This document shows positions 5,790 to 12,466 of a stretch of DNA of 13,415 nucleotides, in pieces (position 1 is the stretch's first letter; the number at the start of each line of letters is the position of its first letter). Source of the DNA: Syntrophaceae bacterium UBA6252 (GTDB lineage Bacteria; Desulfobacterota; Syntrophia; Syntrophales; UBA6807). The translations under genes were made by a program, and so were the position numbers. A model generated the notes under the pieces. The model had not been told where the DNA came from. It made no database searches and saw only the letters and a program-made list of their open reading frames with translations. The stretch is from the NCBI GenBank assembly GCA_002441265.1, contig DJVQ01000058.1:46645-60059 (forward strand). The letters run 5' to 3'.

Positions 5790-6641
5790 TTATTTTGCCA
5801 GGCGATAATAGGGAACCCGTTTTTTTTCCTCGAAGCCGAGCTTCAGGGCCAGTTTCACCGACCCCGCGTTTCCCGAGAGGCATGACCAGACGGGTTCGTA
5901 ACCGTTTGCCAGGCAGTGGTCGATCAACGCGGAACAGACCGACGCGCCGAAGTTTTTTCCATGAAAACGCTTCACGGTTTCGACGCCGATTTCGAATTTC
6001 TTCCCGATCACGAAGGATGCAAAGGCGGTTGAAGCGACGGACCCGTCCTCCAGGATCAGACTGCGGCCGGTCCCGTGTCTGAAAAAATCCGCCGCGTTGT
6101 TCCAGAACCGCCTGGGAATCACGGTCCCTTCCGATTCGTTGAACATCCGTTCCGTCGTCGTCACGATTTCATACCTGTCGTTTTTCAGGCCGTCCTTCAG
6201 CAGGCGGTATTTCGCATCGTTGAAAACGAAGTTGATCCGCCGGTACTCCAGGACGTCCCTGTCCTCCGACTGCGAAAACGTCTGTTCGTAGGGCACATCC
6301 GGATTCTTTTTGATCAGCCGGCCGCCCAGCAGATCGTCGATCCCGGCGTACAGGGATGCGGGGCAGGCCTGGAGCCATTCGAAACGGTCCCTGGTTTTTC
6401 CCGAATTCAACAGATGCGCGCGGAGCCACCCGTTGAATTCCCCGTTTTTCATCTCGCCGAAGAGAAGGGACATTCCGTAAGGGTGCTGGATGTAAATCGA
6501 GGACGGCGTCCCCGTTTCATCCACGAAAACGTTTCCGTCCACCTTCCCTTCGAGCACGGACAGCGCGAAGAAGGTGTTCATGTCCGCGGACCGAACGCGT
6601 TCGGCAACCTGTCCATATTCCGTCTTGTCCAGTAATTTCAT
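5790..6641 (-). CDS. GNAT-family N-acetyltransferase
   Basis: The 283-residue protein carries a C-terminal GNAT fold. The acetyl-CoA pyrophosphate-binding loop is seen as RFHGKNFGAS at residues 225-234, followed by the helix SALIDHCLANGY. Then come a Cys/Ser/Asn segment (WSCLSGNAGSVKLALKLGF, 252-270) and a terminal aromatic strand (VPYYRLAK), as in PF12746-type GNAT acetyltransferases. The N-terminal 140 residues, with YGMSLLFGE and NGWLRAHLLN, form the variable domain of that family. The acceptor is unknown. The start at 6641 is chosen because G-rich SD-like sequence (GGGGGG, 2 nt away) precedes it and the protein begins MKLLDKTEY. An upstream in-frame ATG at 6764 would add 41 residues of low-complexity sequence crossing a homopolymer and is unlikely. 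There is no signal peptide. Confidence 0.82.
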   Translation of the reverse strand: MKLLDKTEYGQVAERVRSADMNTFFALSVLEGKVDGNVFVDETGTPSSIYIQHPYGMSLLFGEMKNGEFNGWLRAHLLNSGKTRDRFEWLQACPASLYAGIDDLLGGRLIKKNPDVPYEQTFSQSEDRDVLEYRRINFVFNDAKYRLLKDGLKNDRYEIVTTTERMFNESEGTVIPRRFWNNAADFFRHGTGRSLILEDGSVASTAFASFVIGKKFEIGVETVKRFHGKNFGASVCSALIDHCLANGYEPVWSCLSGNAGSVKLALKLGFEEKKRVPYYRLAK

Positions 6642-6815
6642 ACGCCCCCCGACGATCCGCGGAATGCGGGATCGCGTCGTCTGCTGAAAAAAAAAGGAAA
6701 GATGGCCCGTGCCGATCGAAGGAAAAGCCCCCGTCGAGAAAGAAGGCCGAATGCCGGCGTTCACCCTCCGGACCTTTTTCGGATGGTTGATCGACCCGCC
6801 TCCGGGGAAGGCCGG
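6642..6815. other. short gap with a nine-base A tract
   Basis: These 174 bases lie between the secreted-protein stop and the acetyltransferase start. An A9 run at 6687-6695 reads as T9 on the minus strand, but no clear GC stem precedes it, so I do not call a terminator. No gene is seen here. Confidence 0.4.
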
Positions 6816-7253
6816 TTACCTGACCCTTTCGATTTCGACCAGACCGATTCTCGAGTGGCCGTTCTGGTCGCCGTCGTTCATGAGAATGAGTTCGATGGAC
6901 CCGTCGGGCAATATGTCACCCATGAGGAGGTCCGCATCATGATCGACGATATAGACGTGCATGCCGTCTCTGGAGATGACGCCGGAAAAACCTTCCGTGA
7001 CCTTTGAAGAACTGATGTATTTTGGGGTGTAGGTACGTTCGCCGTAAAAGAAGCGTCCCTCCTGCTTTTTGACGACCCATTCCCCGTCCGGTCCCGGCTG
7101 GGAATAAAATCCCTTGAGTTCATGGTGATGCGCAAAACTCCTGGACTTCCACTTGCCGGTCAGGTCCGGCACGGATGACACCGCAAGGGCCGCGCCCGCC
7201 GAAAAGAGCATGAAGGCCGAAACCAGAACCATTGCCGTAATGAATCTTTTCAT
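6816..7253 (-). CDS. small secreted protein of unknown function
   Basis: I do not recognise a family for this 145-residue protein. It begins with a clear Sec signal peptide: MKRF, then a hydrophobic run, then AGAALA with likely cleavage after residue 24. The mature part, about 120 residues, starts near PDLTGKWKS, a pattern like the first strand of lipocalin-type or other small beta-barrel proteins. It continues as alternating beta-rich segments (EWVVKKQEGRFFYGER, GMHVYIVDHDADLLMG, SIELILMNDG). It has a histidine cluster (HHHE at about 42-45), one Met-rich stretch and no cysteine, so metal binding is conceivable but unsupported. GGAGGA lies about 3 nt before the ATG. A good promoter with an overlapping dyad sits just upstream, so it is probably its own transcription unit. 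Export to the periplasm is the firmest statement. Confidence 0.8.
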   Translation of the reverse strand: MKRFITAMVLVSAFMLFSAGAALAVSSVPDLTGKWKSRSFAHHHELKGFYSQPGPDGEWVVKKQEGRFFYGERTYTPKYISSSKVTEGFSGVISRDGMHVYIVDHDADLLMGDILPDGSIELILMNDGDQNGHSRIGLVEIERVR

Positions 7254-7282
7254 CGTTCCTCCAGTTTGCCTTTTATGGGTAA

Positions 7283-7301
7283 TTTCCGTCGAGATCGGAA
7301 A
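7283..7301 (-). promoter_or_regulatory. dyad at the start site of the secreted-protein gene
   Basis: TTTCCG (7283-7288) and CGGAAA (7296-7301) are perfect inverted halves separated by 7 nt. The repeat touches the -10 box and covers the predicted transcription start, the usual place for a repressor operator. It could instead be a short 5' mRNA stem. The protein that would bind is unknown. Confidence 0.35.
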
Positions 7302-7330
7302 CTATAAGAGAAAAAGGTTCCGCCGGTCAA
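7301..7330 (-). promoter_or_regulatory. sigma-70-like promoter of the secreted-protein gene
   Basis: On the minus strand TTGACC (7330-7325) and TATAGT (7306-7301) are 18 nt apart, each matching five of six consensus positions. It lies in the 131-base gap after the transpeptidase gene, with a start site near 7294 and a leader of about 40 nt carrying the GGAGGA site. This is the best promoter match in the window. Confidence 0.55.
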
Positions 7331-7384
7331 GCAAATCCCGGCCCCGGAAAATGAGAAACGGATCGATCAAAGCGTCCATCCCGG

Positions 7385-8104
7385 TTACCTTCCGCCGGGG
7401 TTGATGAGAATGACGGGAGTTGCCGCCGGGTCCAGCCAGGCGAGAATTTTCAGGATATTCGCCTCGGATACGGCGACGCACCCCGCCGTGGTCGACCGCT
7501 CGCCCCTCCAGACGTGAAGAAAGATCGCGCTGCCGCGGCCCCTGACAACCGGATCGGTATTGTAATCGATGACGACGCCGTACCGGTACAGATCGTCGTC
7601 CCGTTTCATCCTTTCGTACGAGGCGGCGGAGGTCTCCCGGCGCTTGACCCACCGGTTGTAATCGGGGGCGTCCGGGTCGTCGACCCATAGATCGTCCTCG
7701 AGGGCCTGACGGTAGGGCATTTTTGTGGGGACCGATTCGGCGTAGCCGAAGGCATACGCCAGCCGGTACGTTCCCGAGGGCGTCCGTCCGTCCCCCTCTC
7801 TTTTTTCGCCGGGCGGCGCAAAGCCGTTTCTGCCGATCGCCGCCGGGAAGGGCCCGAAAGCCCTAAGCCACCGGTCTCCCTGTCTCTGCACGGCGCACAC
7901 CCGGTCCTCCCTGAAAAGCCAGAACCCCTCCCCGGTGACGAGAAGCGCCTGGGTGCACCCGTCGGGAAGGCCTTCCGGCATCGGCAACGGGGAATCCCCG
8001 TCGCAGCGGGACGCCCGGACGGGAAGGGTGCAGGCGGCGAGAAACACGAGCAATGCGGGAAACCACAGCAAACGAACGACACGAAACATTCTATTCCGGT
8101 TCAT
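7385..8104 (-). CDS. YkuD-type L,D-transpeptidase-like lipoprotein
   Basis: The 239-residue protein has a lipoprotein signal: hydrophobic LLWFPALLVFLAAC with lipidation at C25. A YkuD catalytic domain of the COG3786 type follows. Visible family marks are GDGRTPSGTY (104-113), WVDDPDAPDYNRWV (140-153), YGVVIDYN (175-182) and the active-site pair H197 in FLHVW and C209 in TTAGCV. Such enzymes cross-link peptidoglycan through the catalytic cysteine or attach proteins to it, in the periplasm. The usual (S/T)HGC is T-A-G-C here, which I recall as normal for this subgroup. The start at 8104 follows a GGGGGA-rich site; the MFS stop lies 14 nt inside this gene, so the two are probably translationally coupled. 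A longer frame to 8209 lies entirely within the MFS gene and is rejected. Membrane anchoring in inner versus outer membrane is not decided. Confidence 0.85.
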   Translation of the reverse strand: MNRNRMFRVVRLLWFPALLVFLAACTLPVRASRCDGDSPLPMPEGLPDGCTQALLVTGEGFWLFREDRVCAVQRQGDRWLRAFGPFPAAIGRNGFAPPGEKREGDGRTPSGTYRLAYAFGYAESVPTKMPYRQALEDDLWVDDPDAPDYNRWVKRRETSAASYERMKRDDDLYRYGVVIDYNTDPVVRGRGSAIFLHVWRGERSTTAGCVAVSEANILKILAWLDPAATPVILINPGGR

Positions 8105-9347
8105 CTTTTTCCCCCGTCCTGCTCGTCGTTCCGCCCGCGGGGCGGCTGGCCGCCGCGATGCCCGCCAAGGCGAACAGGGTACAGGCCGCCGAAACGGGCC
8201 ACATGACACCGAAACCCCAGTGCTGGCTCACCACGCCCATCGGGATGGTGCCGATGATGAAGCCCACGTCGATCCCCGTGAAATAGGTGCTCATGGCGAG
8301 TCCACGCTTTTCCGGCCGGACCCTATCGATGAGGAGCGCCATGGACGCGGGCTGCGCCGAGCCGAAGCCGACGCCGAGGAGCACGGCCGAGATCACGAAA
8401 TGCCACAGGCTGTGGGCTAGCGGCAGCATGGCCAGCGCCGCGGCCATGAGAAGAATCCCCGGCACGATGGCGACGGCGCGGCCGTACACGTCGGCCATGC
8501 GGCCGGCGAAGGTCCTGGAAATCAGCAATGCGACGGCCTGGATCATGAAGAAGAAGCCGGGATTCCCGATGCCGTGCGATTGGGCGAAGATGGAGATGAA
8601 GGCGTTGATCGCCCCGAAGCCGATGCCCATGCAAAGGGCCATCCAGGCGGTGGGCAGCGCATCGACCGACACGATGTCCGTGCGCGGCGACCAGCCCCGG
8701 CGCGCCGTTTCCCGCGGCCGTTTCCGCTCCCGCGTGAGCAAGGAGACGGACAGGGCGACGACGGACAGCGCTCCCGTGAAATAGAACAGGCAGTGGAAAC
8801 CCATCGTTCCAACGAGCATGAATCCGGCCACCGGTCCGATGATGAGACCGGCATCCAGTGCCGCGGCGAAAAATCCCACGGCCTCGGCACGCCGTCCGAT
8901 CGGCGCGATGTCGGCCACGTAGGCATTGGCGGCGGTGGTGTAGCAGCCCAGTCCGAAACCCTGGACGAGCCGCCCGAAAATGAGAAGGGGGATCGAACCG
9001 GCCAGGAGGTAGACCACGCTCGCCAGGCCGTAGAAGGAGGTGCCGATGAGGACCAGGGGGCGGCGCCGCCAGTTGTCGGCCAGCCAGCCCATCAACGGAC
9101 GGAAGAGCAGGGCCGTCAATGCGAGGGCGCCGGTCACCAGGCCGGCGTCGGCGTTGGTTCCCCCCTGGGTGACGACGTAAACGGGGAGCGTTGCGACCAG
9201 CATCTGAACGCTGAAGGCATTGACGAAGTTGGCCAGGGTCGCCAGGACGAAGTTCGAGGTGAAAAGACGGTCCTCCCCGTGTCCCCTCTGCGCCTCATCC
9301 CGTAAGTCAGCCCCGTAACCCGCATCGTCGCCGTCGAATCCCGACAC
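8091..9347 (-). CDS. major facilitator superfamily exporter, 12 TM
   Basis: This 418-residue inner-membrane protein has about 12 hydrophobic segments in two halves. The MFS motif A between TM2 and TM3 is GWLADNWRRRP at about residues 87-97. A second, weaker copy in the other half reads GRMADVYGRA. QGFGLGCYTTAANAYVADIAP and GPVAGF resemble motifs B and C of drug:H+ antiporters, so efflux is more likely than uptake; the substrate is unknown. The start is the GTG at 9347, preceded by GGAG at 5 nt. The frame continues to a GTG at 9416 without a ribosome site, and a candidate promoter would make that upstream codon untranscribed or the very 5' end. The N-terminal 28 residues are hydrophilic and Asp/Gly-rich, unusual for the family, which leaves the start somewhat uncertain. 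The 3' end overlaps the transpeptidase gene by 14 nt. Confidence 0.88.
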   Translation of the reverse strand: MSGFDGDDAGYGADLRDEAQRGHGEDRLFTSNFVLATLANFVNAFSVQMLVATLPVYVVTQGGTNADAGLVTGALALTALLFRPLMGWLADNWRRRPLVLIGTSFYGLASVVYLLAGSIPLLIFGRLVQGFGLGCYTTAANAYVADIAPIGRRAEAVGFFAAALDAGLIIGPVAGFMLVGTMGFHCLFYFTGALSVVALSVSLLTRERKRPRETARRGWSPRTDIVSVDALPTAWMALCMGIGFGAINAFISIFAQSHGIGNPGFFFMIQAVALLISRTFAGRMADVYGRAVAIVPGILLMAAALAMLPLAHSLWHFVISAVLLGVGFGSAQPASMALLIDRVRPEKRGLAMSTYFTGIDVGFIIGTIPMGVVSQHWGFGVMWPVSAACTLFALAGIAAASRPAGGTTSRTGEKDEPE

Positions 9348-9352
9348 CTTCG

Positions 9353-9356
9353 CTCC
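9353..9356 (-). promoter_or_regulatory. ribosome binding site for the GTG start of the MFS gene
   Basis: GGAG on the minus strand lies 5 nt before the GTG at 9347. It favours this start over the upstream in-frame GTG at 9416, which has no Shine-Dalgarno sequence. Confidence 0.55.
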
Positions 9357-9416
9357 GTTCGTCACAGCCCAGTTCCCAGTCGGTGTCCTGATGAGACATC
9401 GCTTTCGCGCAGCCAC

Positions 9417-9448
9417 TGTATGGCAGGTTCGATTTGCCTGTCAACAGG
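9417..9448 (-). promoter_or_regulatory. candidate promoter and palindrome before the MFS gene
   Basis: A perfect -35 box TTGACA (9444-9439, minus strand) is followed 16 nt later by CATACA (9422-9417), a weak -10 box. The -35 is embedded in the palindrome CCTGTTGACAGG (9437-9448), with 5-bp arms around two central bases, where a repressor or activator could bind. It would uncouple the MFS-transpeptidase pair from the TRAP operon and give a 5' leader of about 60 nt. Confidence 0.4.
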
Positions 9449-9474
9449 TGTTTTGCGTTGGACCGTTCCCTCCC

Positions 9475-10755
9475 TCAGTGCGACAGGAGAAGCCGGGGCA
9501 GGAAGGTGCTCAGTGCGGGCACGAAGGTGACCGCCATCAACACCGCAACGGCGATCAGGAAAGGAATCCAGATGCCGCGGGACAATCTCTCCAGCGACAA
9601 TCCGGTAATGCCGCAGACGGAAAACAGCACGCCCCCCACCGGCGGCGTGATGAGGCCCAGCACCAGGTTGAAGCAGACGATGACGCCGAAATGCACGGGA
9701 TCGATGCCCATCCTTTCCGCCAGGGGCACGAGGACGGGCGTCACGATGGTGAGGGCGGGCGCCGTTTCCAGGGCTATGCCGACGAGGAGCAGGAAGACGT
9801 TCGCGAGAACGAGGAATACCACAGGGGACGACGACAGGGAGGCGAGGGCGTCCATGGCCTTCAGCGGCACCTGTTCCACCGCCACGACCCAGGCAAAGGG
9901 CTCGGACAGTCCGAGCAGCAGCATCACCACGGCGGACTCCACTCCCGATTTCAGAAAAAGGGCGAAAAGCCGGTTGAGTTTCAGGCGGCGGTAGACCAGG
10001 AAGCCCACGATGAAGGCGTACACGACGGCGACGCCCGCCGCCTCCGTGGGCGTGAAGATGCCGCCCCAGATGCCCCCGAGGATGATCACCGGCATCGCCA
10101 GGGACGGCAGTGCCCGGACGGTCCCCGCGAGAATGCTCCCGATCGGGGCGCGGGGCTCCCTCGGATACCCCCGGCGGCGTGCCACGATGAACATGTAAAT
10201 CATGAGACACAGGCCGAGCAGAAGCCCGGGGATGATCCCCGCGATGAACAGCGCGCCGATGGAGACCTGTGCGATCACCCCGTAGATGATGAAGGGAATG
10301 CTGGGGGGAATGATCGGGCCCACGCAGGAGGCGGTGGCCGTCAGCGCGGAGGACGTCTCGTCGTCGTAGCCCGCCCGGCGCATGGCCGGAAGCATGACCG
10401 TCCCGATGGCCACCGCGGTGGCCACGGCGGATCCGGAGATGGAGGCGAAAATGGCGCAGGCCACGATGGTCGTCAGTCCCAGGCCCCCCGGGATGTGCCC
10501 GACGAGCTGTCGGGAAAAGTTGACGAGGTCGTCGGTGATCCCCCCCTCGTTCATCAGGTTGCCCGCGAGAATGAAAAGGGGTATGGCCAGAAGCGGAAAG
10601 GACGCCATGCCGGCGAAGGTCGTCTGGACGAGAAGGGTGGGGGAGATGCCGCTGCTCAGAAACGCATAGGCCAGCGCCGCTCCGCCCATGGCGAGGGCGA
10701 CGGGGACGCCCATGGCCAGGAAGACAAGAAAGGAAATCAGGAACGGGGCGAGCAA
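9475..10755 (-). CDS. dctM: TRAP transporter large permease subunit, DctM family
   Basis: This 426-residue, very hydrophobic protein is the ion-coupled translocation subunit of a tripartite ATP-independent periplasmic transporter. It has around 12 membrane segments. Typical DctM blocks are FPLLAIPLFILAGNLM (about 53-68), GHIPGGLGL followed by SGSAVATA (86-114), GPIIPPSIPFIIYG (146-159) and GIALETAPALTIVTP, then GLITPPVGG near the end. Length matches the family (about 425). The start is inferred to be the TTG at 10755: AGAGGA lies 7 nt before it, it follows the dctQ stop by 2 nt, and it gives the standard N-terminus. The open frame up to 10968 runs inside dctQ and is not family-like. The substrate cannot be deduced; family members mostly carry organic acids. 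It works with dctQ and dctP. Confidence 0.93.
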   Translation of the reverse strand: MLAPFLISFLVFLAMGVPVALAMGGAALAYAFLSSGISPTLLVQTTFAGMASFPLLAIPLFILAGNLMNEGGITDDLVNFSRQLVGHIPGGLGLTTIVACAIFASISGSAVATAVAIGTVMLPAMRRAGYDDETSSALTATASCVGPIIPPSIPFIIYGVIAQVSIGALFIAGIIPGLLLGLCLMIYMFIVARRRGYPREPRAPIGSILAGTVRALPSLAMPVIILGGIWGGIFTPTEAAGVAVVYAFIVGFLVYRRLKLNRLFALFLKSGVESAVVMLLLGLSEPFAWVVAVEQVPLKAMDALASLSSSPVVFLVLANVFLLLVGIALETAPALTIVTPVLVPLAERMGIDPVHFGVIVCFNLVLGLITPPVGGVLFSVCGITGLSLERLSRGIWIPFLIAVAVLMAVTFVPALSTFLPRLLLSH

Positions 10756-10757
10756 CT

Positions 10758-11249
10758 TCAGTTCCTCTTTGATCGGGGGCGGAAAAACGTCCAGCACTGC
10801 TCGACGGTGACGAGAAGCATGATCATGAATCCGGCGGGAAGGGCGAGATAGGGCAGGCTCATGGGAATTCCCATGGCCGTGGAATACTGGCGCATGTTGA
10901 CGATGGTCTGATCCATGCCGAACCAGGTCATCCACCCGAGGAAGGCCAGCATGACGGCGTACATGCATCCCGTCACGATCAGGGAAGGGATTCCCGGGAG
11001 TCTGTCCTTCAGAAGATTCAGGCTGACCTGGTACCCCTTCTCCAGCCCGACGGCGCTTCCCATCATGGACGCCCAGACCAGGGCGAACGTGGCCGCCTCG
11101 CCCGACCAGACATGCACGTCACCGAGGACGTAGCGTCCGAAAACCTCGTATGGGACGACCACGGCGATCACCGCCAGGGCCGCCGCGGTCATCCCCGAGG
11201 CAATCTTGATGAGGGTCGAGTTCAGTCTCGAAAGCGCCCCCATGGGCAT
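10758..11249 (-). CDS. dctQ: TRAP transporter small permease subunit, DctQ family
   Basis: The 163-residue inner-membrane protein has the four hydrophobic segments of DctQ subunits. The family mark WSGEAATFALVWASMMGSAVG follows the second segment, with the conserved E51. V-x-F-G-R-Y-V precedes it and the segment ending SLPYLALPAGFMIM is the usual fourth helix. DctQ pairs with DctM in the membrane complex that accepts substrate from the binding protein. Its ATG at 11249 shares one base with the dctP stop (TGATG), and its TGA lies 2 nt before the dctM start, so the three are translationally coupled. A second ATG two codons later is possible. The protein looks complete. Confidence 0.92.
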   Translation of the reverse strand: MPMGALSRLNSTLIKIASGMTAAALAVIAVVVPYEVFGRYVLGDVHVWSGEAATFALVWASMMGSAVGLEKGYQVSLNLLKDRLPGIPSLIVTGCMYAVMLAFLGWMTWFGMDQTIVNMRQYSTAMGIPMSLPYLALPAGFMIMLLVTVEQCWTFFRPRSKRN

Positions 11250-12256
11250 CAGTCCGTTCCCAGGATCGCGTCGATCTTTTCCTTGCCGTACTCACCGGCG
11301 ACACGGTTGATGACGGGCTGCATGGCGGACCGCCACGCCGCCTTGTCGATGTTTTTCTCGATCTTCATTCCCCTGCCGGCAAGCTCGGCAAGCTGCTTTT
11401 CCTCCATGTCCCTTCCCAGCTTGCGCTGGTACCCGGCGACTTCCCTGGCCGTTCCGAGCAGCATCTCCCGGTCTTTCCCGGGGATGGACTGCCATGTCTT
11501 CAGGCTCACGATGAGGACCGCCGGGGAATACACGTGCTGGGTCATGGACAGGTATTGCTGCACCTCGTCGAGTTTCACCGAATAGATGACGGCGATGGGG
11601 TTTTCCTGACCGTCGAGGACCTTCTGCTGGAGCGCCCCGTAAACCTCCCCGAAAGCCATGGGAACGGGATTGGCGCCCACCGCCTCCCAGGCCTCCATGT
11701 GCACCTTGTTCTCCATCGTGCGGATCTTCAGGCCCCTGGCGTCGTCGGGGACCCTGACCGGCCGCCGTGAATTGGTCAGGTTGCGGAACCCGTTTTCCCA
11801 GAAAGCGAGGGCCTTGAACTGCGCTTTTTCCAGGTCGTCCAGAAGCTGCTGTCCCACGGGACCGTCGAGGACCTTGTCCACGTGTCCGTAATCGTTGAAG
11901 AGGAACGGGATGTCCAGAATCCCGATGGCGGGATTGAATCCGCCGATGGGTCCCGTCGAGCCGACATAGACATCGATGGTTCCCTGCTGCACGGCTTCGA
12001 GCAGCTCCCGTTCCCCCTTGCCGAGCTGTCCGTCGGGGTACACGGTCACCTGGATCCGGCCGTTGCTTCGCTCCTTGACGAGGTCCGCGAATTTCAGCGC
12101 CCCCTGGTTGTAGGTATGGCTCATGGGGGTCAGGGAGGCGAGCTTCAGCTGGGCCTTGTACCCCCCTGTGCCGGCCTTGTCCGAGCTTCCGCCGCAGCCG
12201 CCGAAAACCAGAAACGCACAACAGGCAAGACCAACGAGACCGATTCGCTTCATCAT
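11249..12256 (-). CDS. dctP: TRAP transporter substrate-binding protein, DctP family, lipoprotein
   Basis: This 335-residue protein captures the TRAP substrate outside the cytoplasmic membrane. It has a signal peptide with a lipobox-like FGGC and probable lipidation at C21, then a Gly/Ser linker, so it is likely a membrane-tethered rather than free binding protein. DctP marks include SHTYNQGALKFADLV, GQLGKGERELLEAVQQG and DIPFLF. LKIRTMENKVHMEAWEAVGA follows; its R179 corresponds to the arginine that holds the substrate carboxylate in this family, which suggests an organic acid. PVPMAFGEVYGALQQKVLDGQENPI completes the pattern. The start at 12256 follows GGGAGGAG at about 5 nt; the ATG one codon later is equivalent. 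A TTCC-rich leader, a promoter candidate and a dyad lie upstream. It is the first gene of the operon. Confidence 0.94.
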   Translation of the reverse strand: MMKRIGLVGLACCAFLVFGGCGGSSDKAGTGGYKAQLKLASLTPMSHTYNQGALKFADLVKERSNGRIQVTVYPDGQLGKGERELLEAVQQGTIDVYVGSTGPIGGFNPAIGILDIPFLFNDYGHVDKVLDGPVGQQLLDDLEKAQFKALAFWENGFRNLTNSRRPVRVPDDARGLKIRTMENKVHMEAWEAVGANPVPMAFGEVYGALQQKVLDGQENPIAVIYSVKLDEVQQYLSMTQHVYSPAVLIVSLKTWQSIPGKDREMLLGTAREVAGYQRKLGRDMEEKQLAELAGRGMKIEKNIDKAAWRSAMQPVINRVAGEYGKEKIDAILGTD

Positions 12257-12285
12257 GGTTTCTCCTCCCTTGAGGTTGATAGGGC

Positions 12286-12313
12286 ATGGTACCGCTTCAC
12301 GGTCCGAATGCAA
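12286..12313 (-). promoter_or_regulatory. candidate promoter of the TRAP operon
   Basis: On the minus strand TTGCAT (12313-12308) and TACCAT (12291-12286) are 16 nt apart and resemble sigma-70 boxes at four positions each. The start site would fall near 12279, about 25 nt before the dctP ATG and just upstream of GGGAGGAG. Weak boxes are usual for activator-dependent promoters, consistent with a LysR regulator next door. Confidence 0.35.
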
Positions 12314-12345
12314 TGTTTTTTTGGAAGATCGTGCGACCGCCGCCG

Positions 12346-12370
12346 TCTGCCCCTGAAATTTCTTAGCAGA
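12346..12370 (-). promoter_or_regulatory. candidate LysR-regulator operator for the TRAP operon
   Basis: Inverted halves TCTGC (12346-12350) and GCAGA (12366-12370) are 15 nt apart and centred within half a base of a perfect GAAATTTC palindrome (12355-12362). The dyad lies 33 bases upstream of the -35 box, in the range used by LysR-type activators. Assignment to the neighbouring regulator is inference. Confidence 0.35.
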
Positions 12371-12396
12371 ATCCGTCGTCGAAGAAAAGGACGTCG

Positions 12397-12453
12397 GGAC
12401 GGCCGCATGGGCGTCCGGCAGCGCATCGTCCCGCTGCGCCCGGGGGGCCGTCC
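12397..12453 (-). terminator. long nested hairpin after the LysR gene
   Basis: GGACGGCC (12397-12404) pairs with GGCCGTCC (12446-12453). Inside it GGGCG (12409-12413) pairs with CGCCC (12437-12441), and inside that CAGCG (12419-12423) pairs with CGCTG (12432-12436) over an 8-nt loop. In total 18 base pairs are interrupted by a 4x4 internal loop and a 5-nt bulge. It starts 13 nt after the regulator stop. Only a broken T stretch follows, so this may be a terminator, an RNA stabiliser, or a DNA cruciform separating the regulator from the TRAP operon. Confidence 0.5.
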
Positions 12454-12466
12454 GGCTTCGGGACCG

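Noticed and set aside
6642..6764. N-terminal extension of the acetyltransferase by 41 residues.
   Set aside because: It crosses the A9 homopolymer, is low in complexity and has no family match, while the ATG at 6641 has a plausible ribosome site.
8105..8209. N-terminal extension of the transpeptidase.
   Set aside because: It lies wholly inside the MFS coding region, is Arg/Pro-rich, and would bury the lipoprotein signal that begins at 8104.
9391..10851. Plus-strand open frame of 486 codons opposite dctM.
   Set aside because: Its product is an implausible Gly/Asp/His/Gln-rich polymer without domains, and the opposite strand encodes a textbook DctM. GC-rich codon bias produces such antisense frames.
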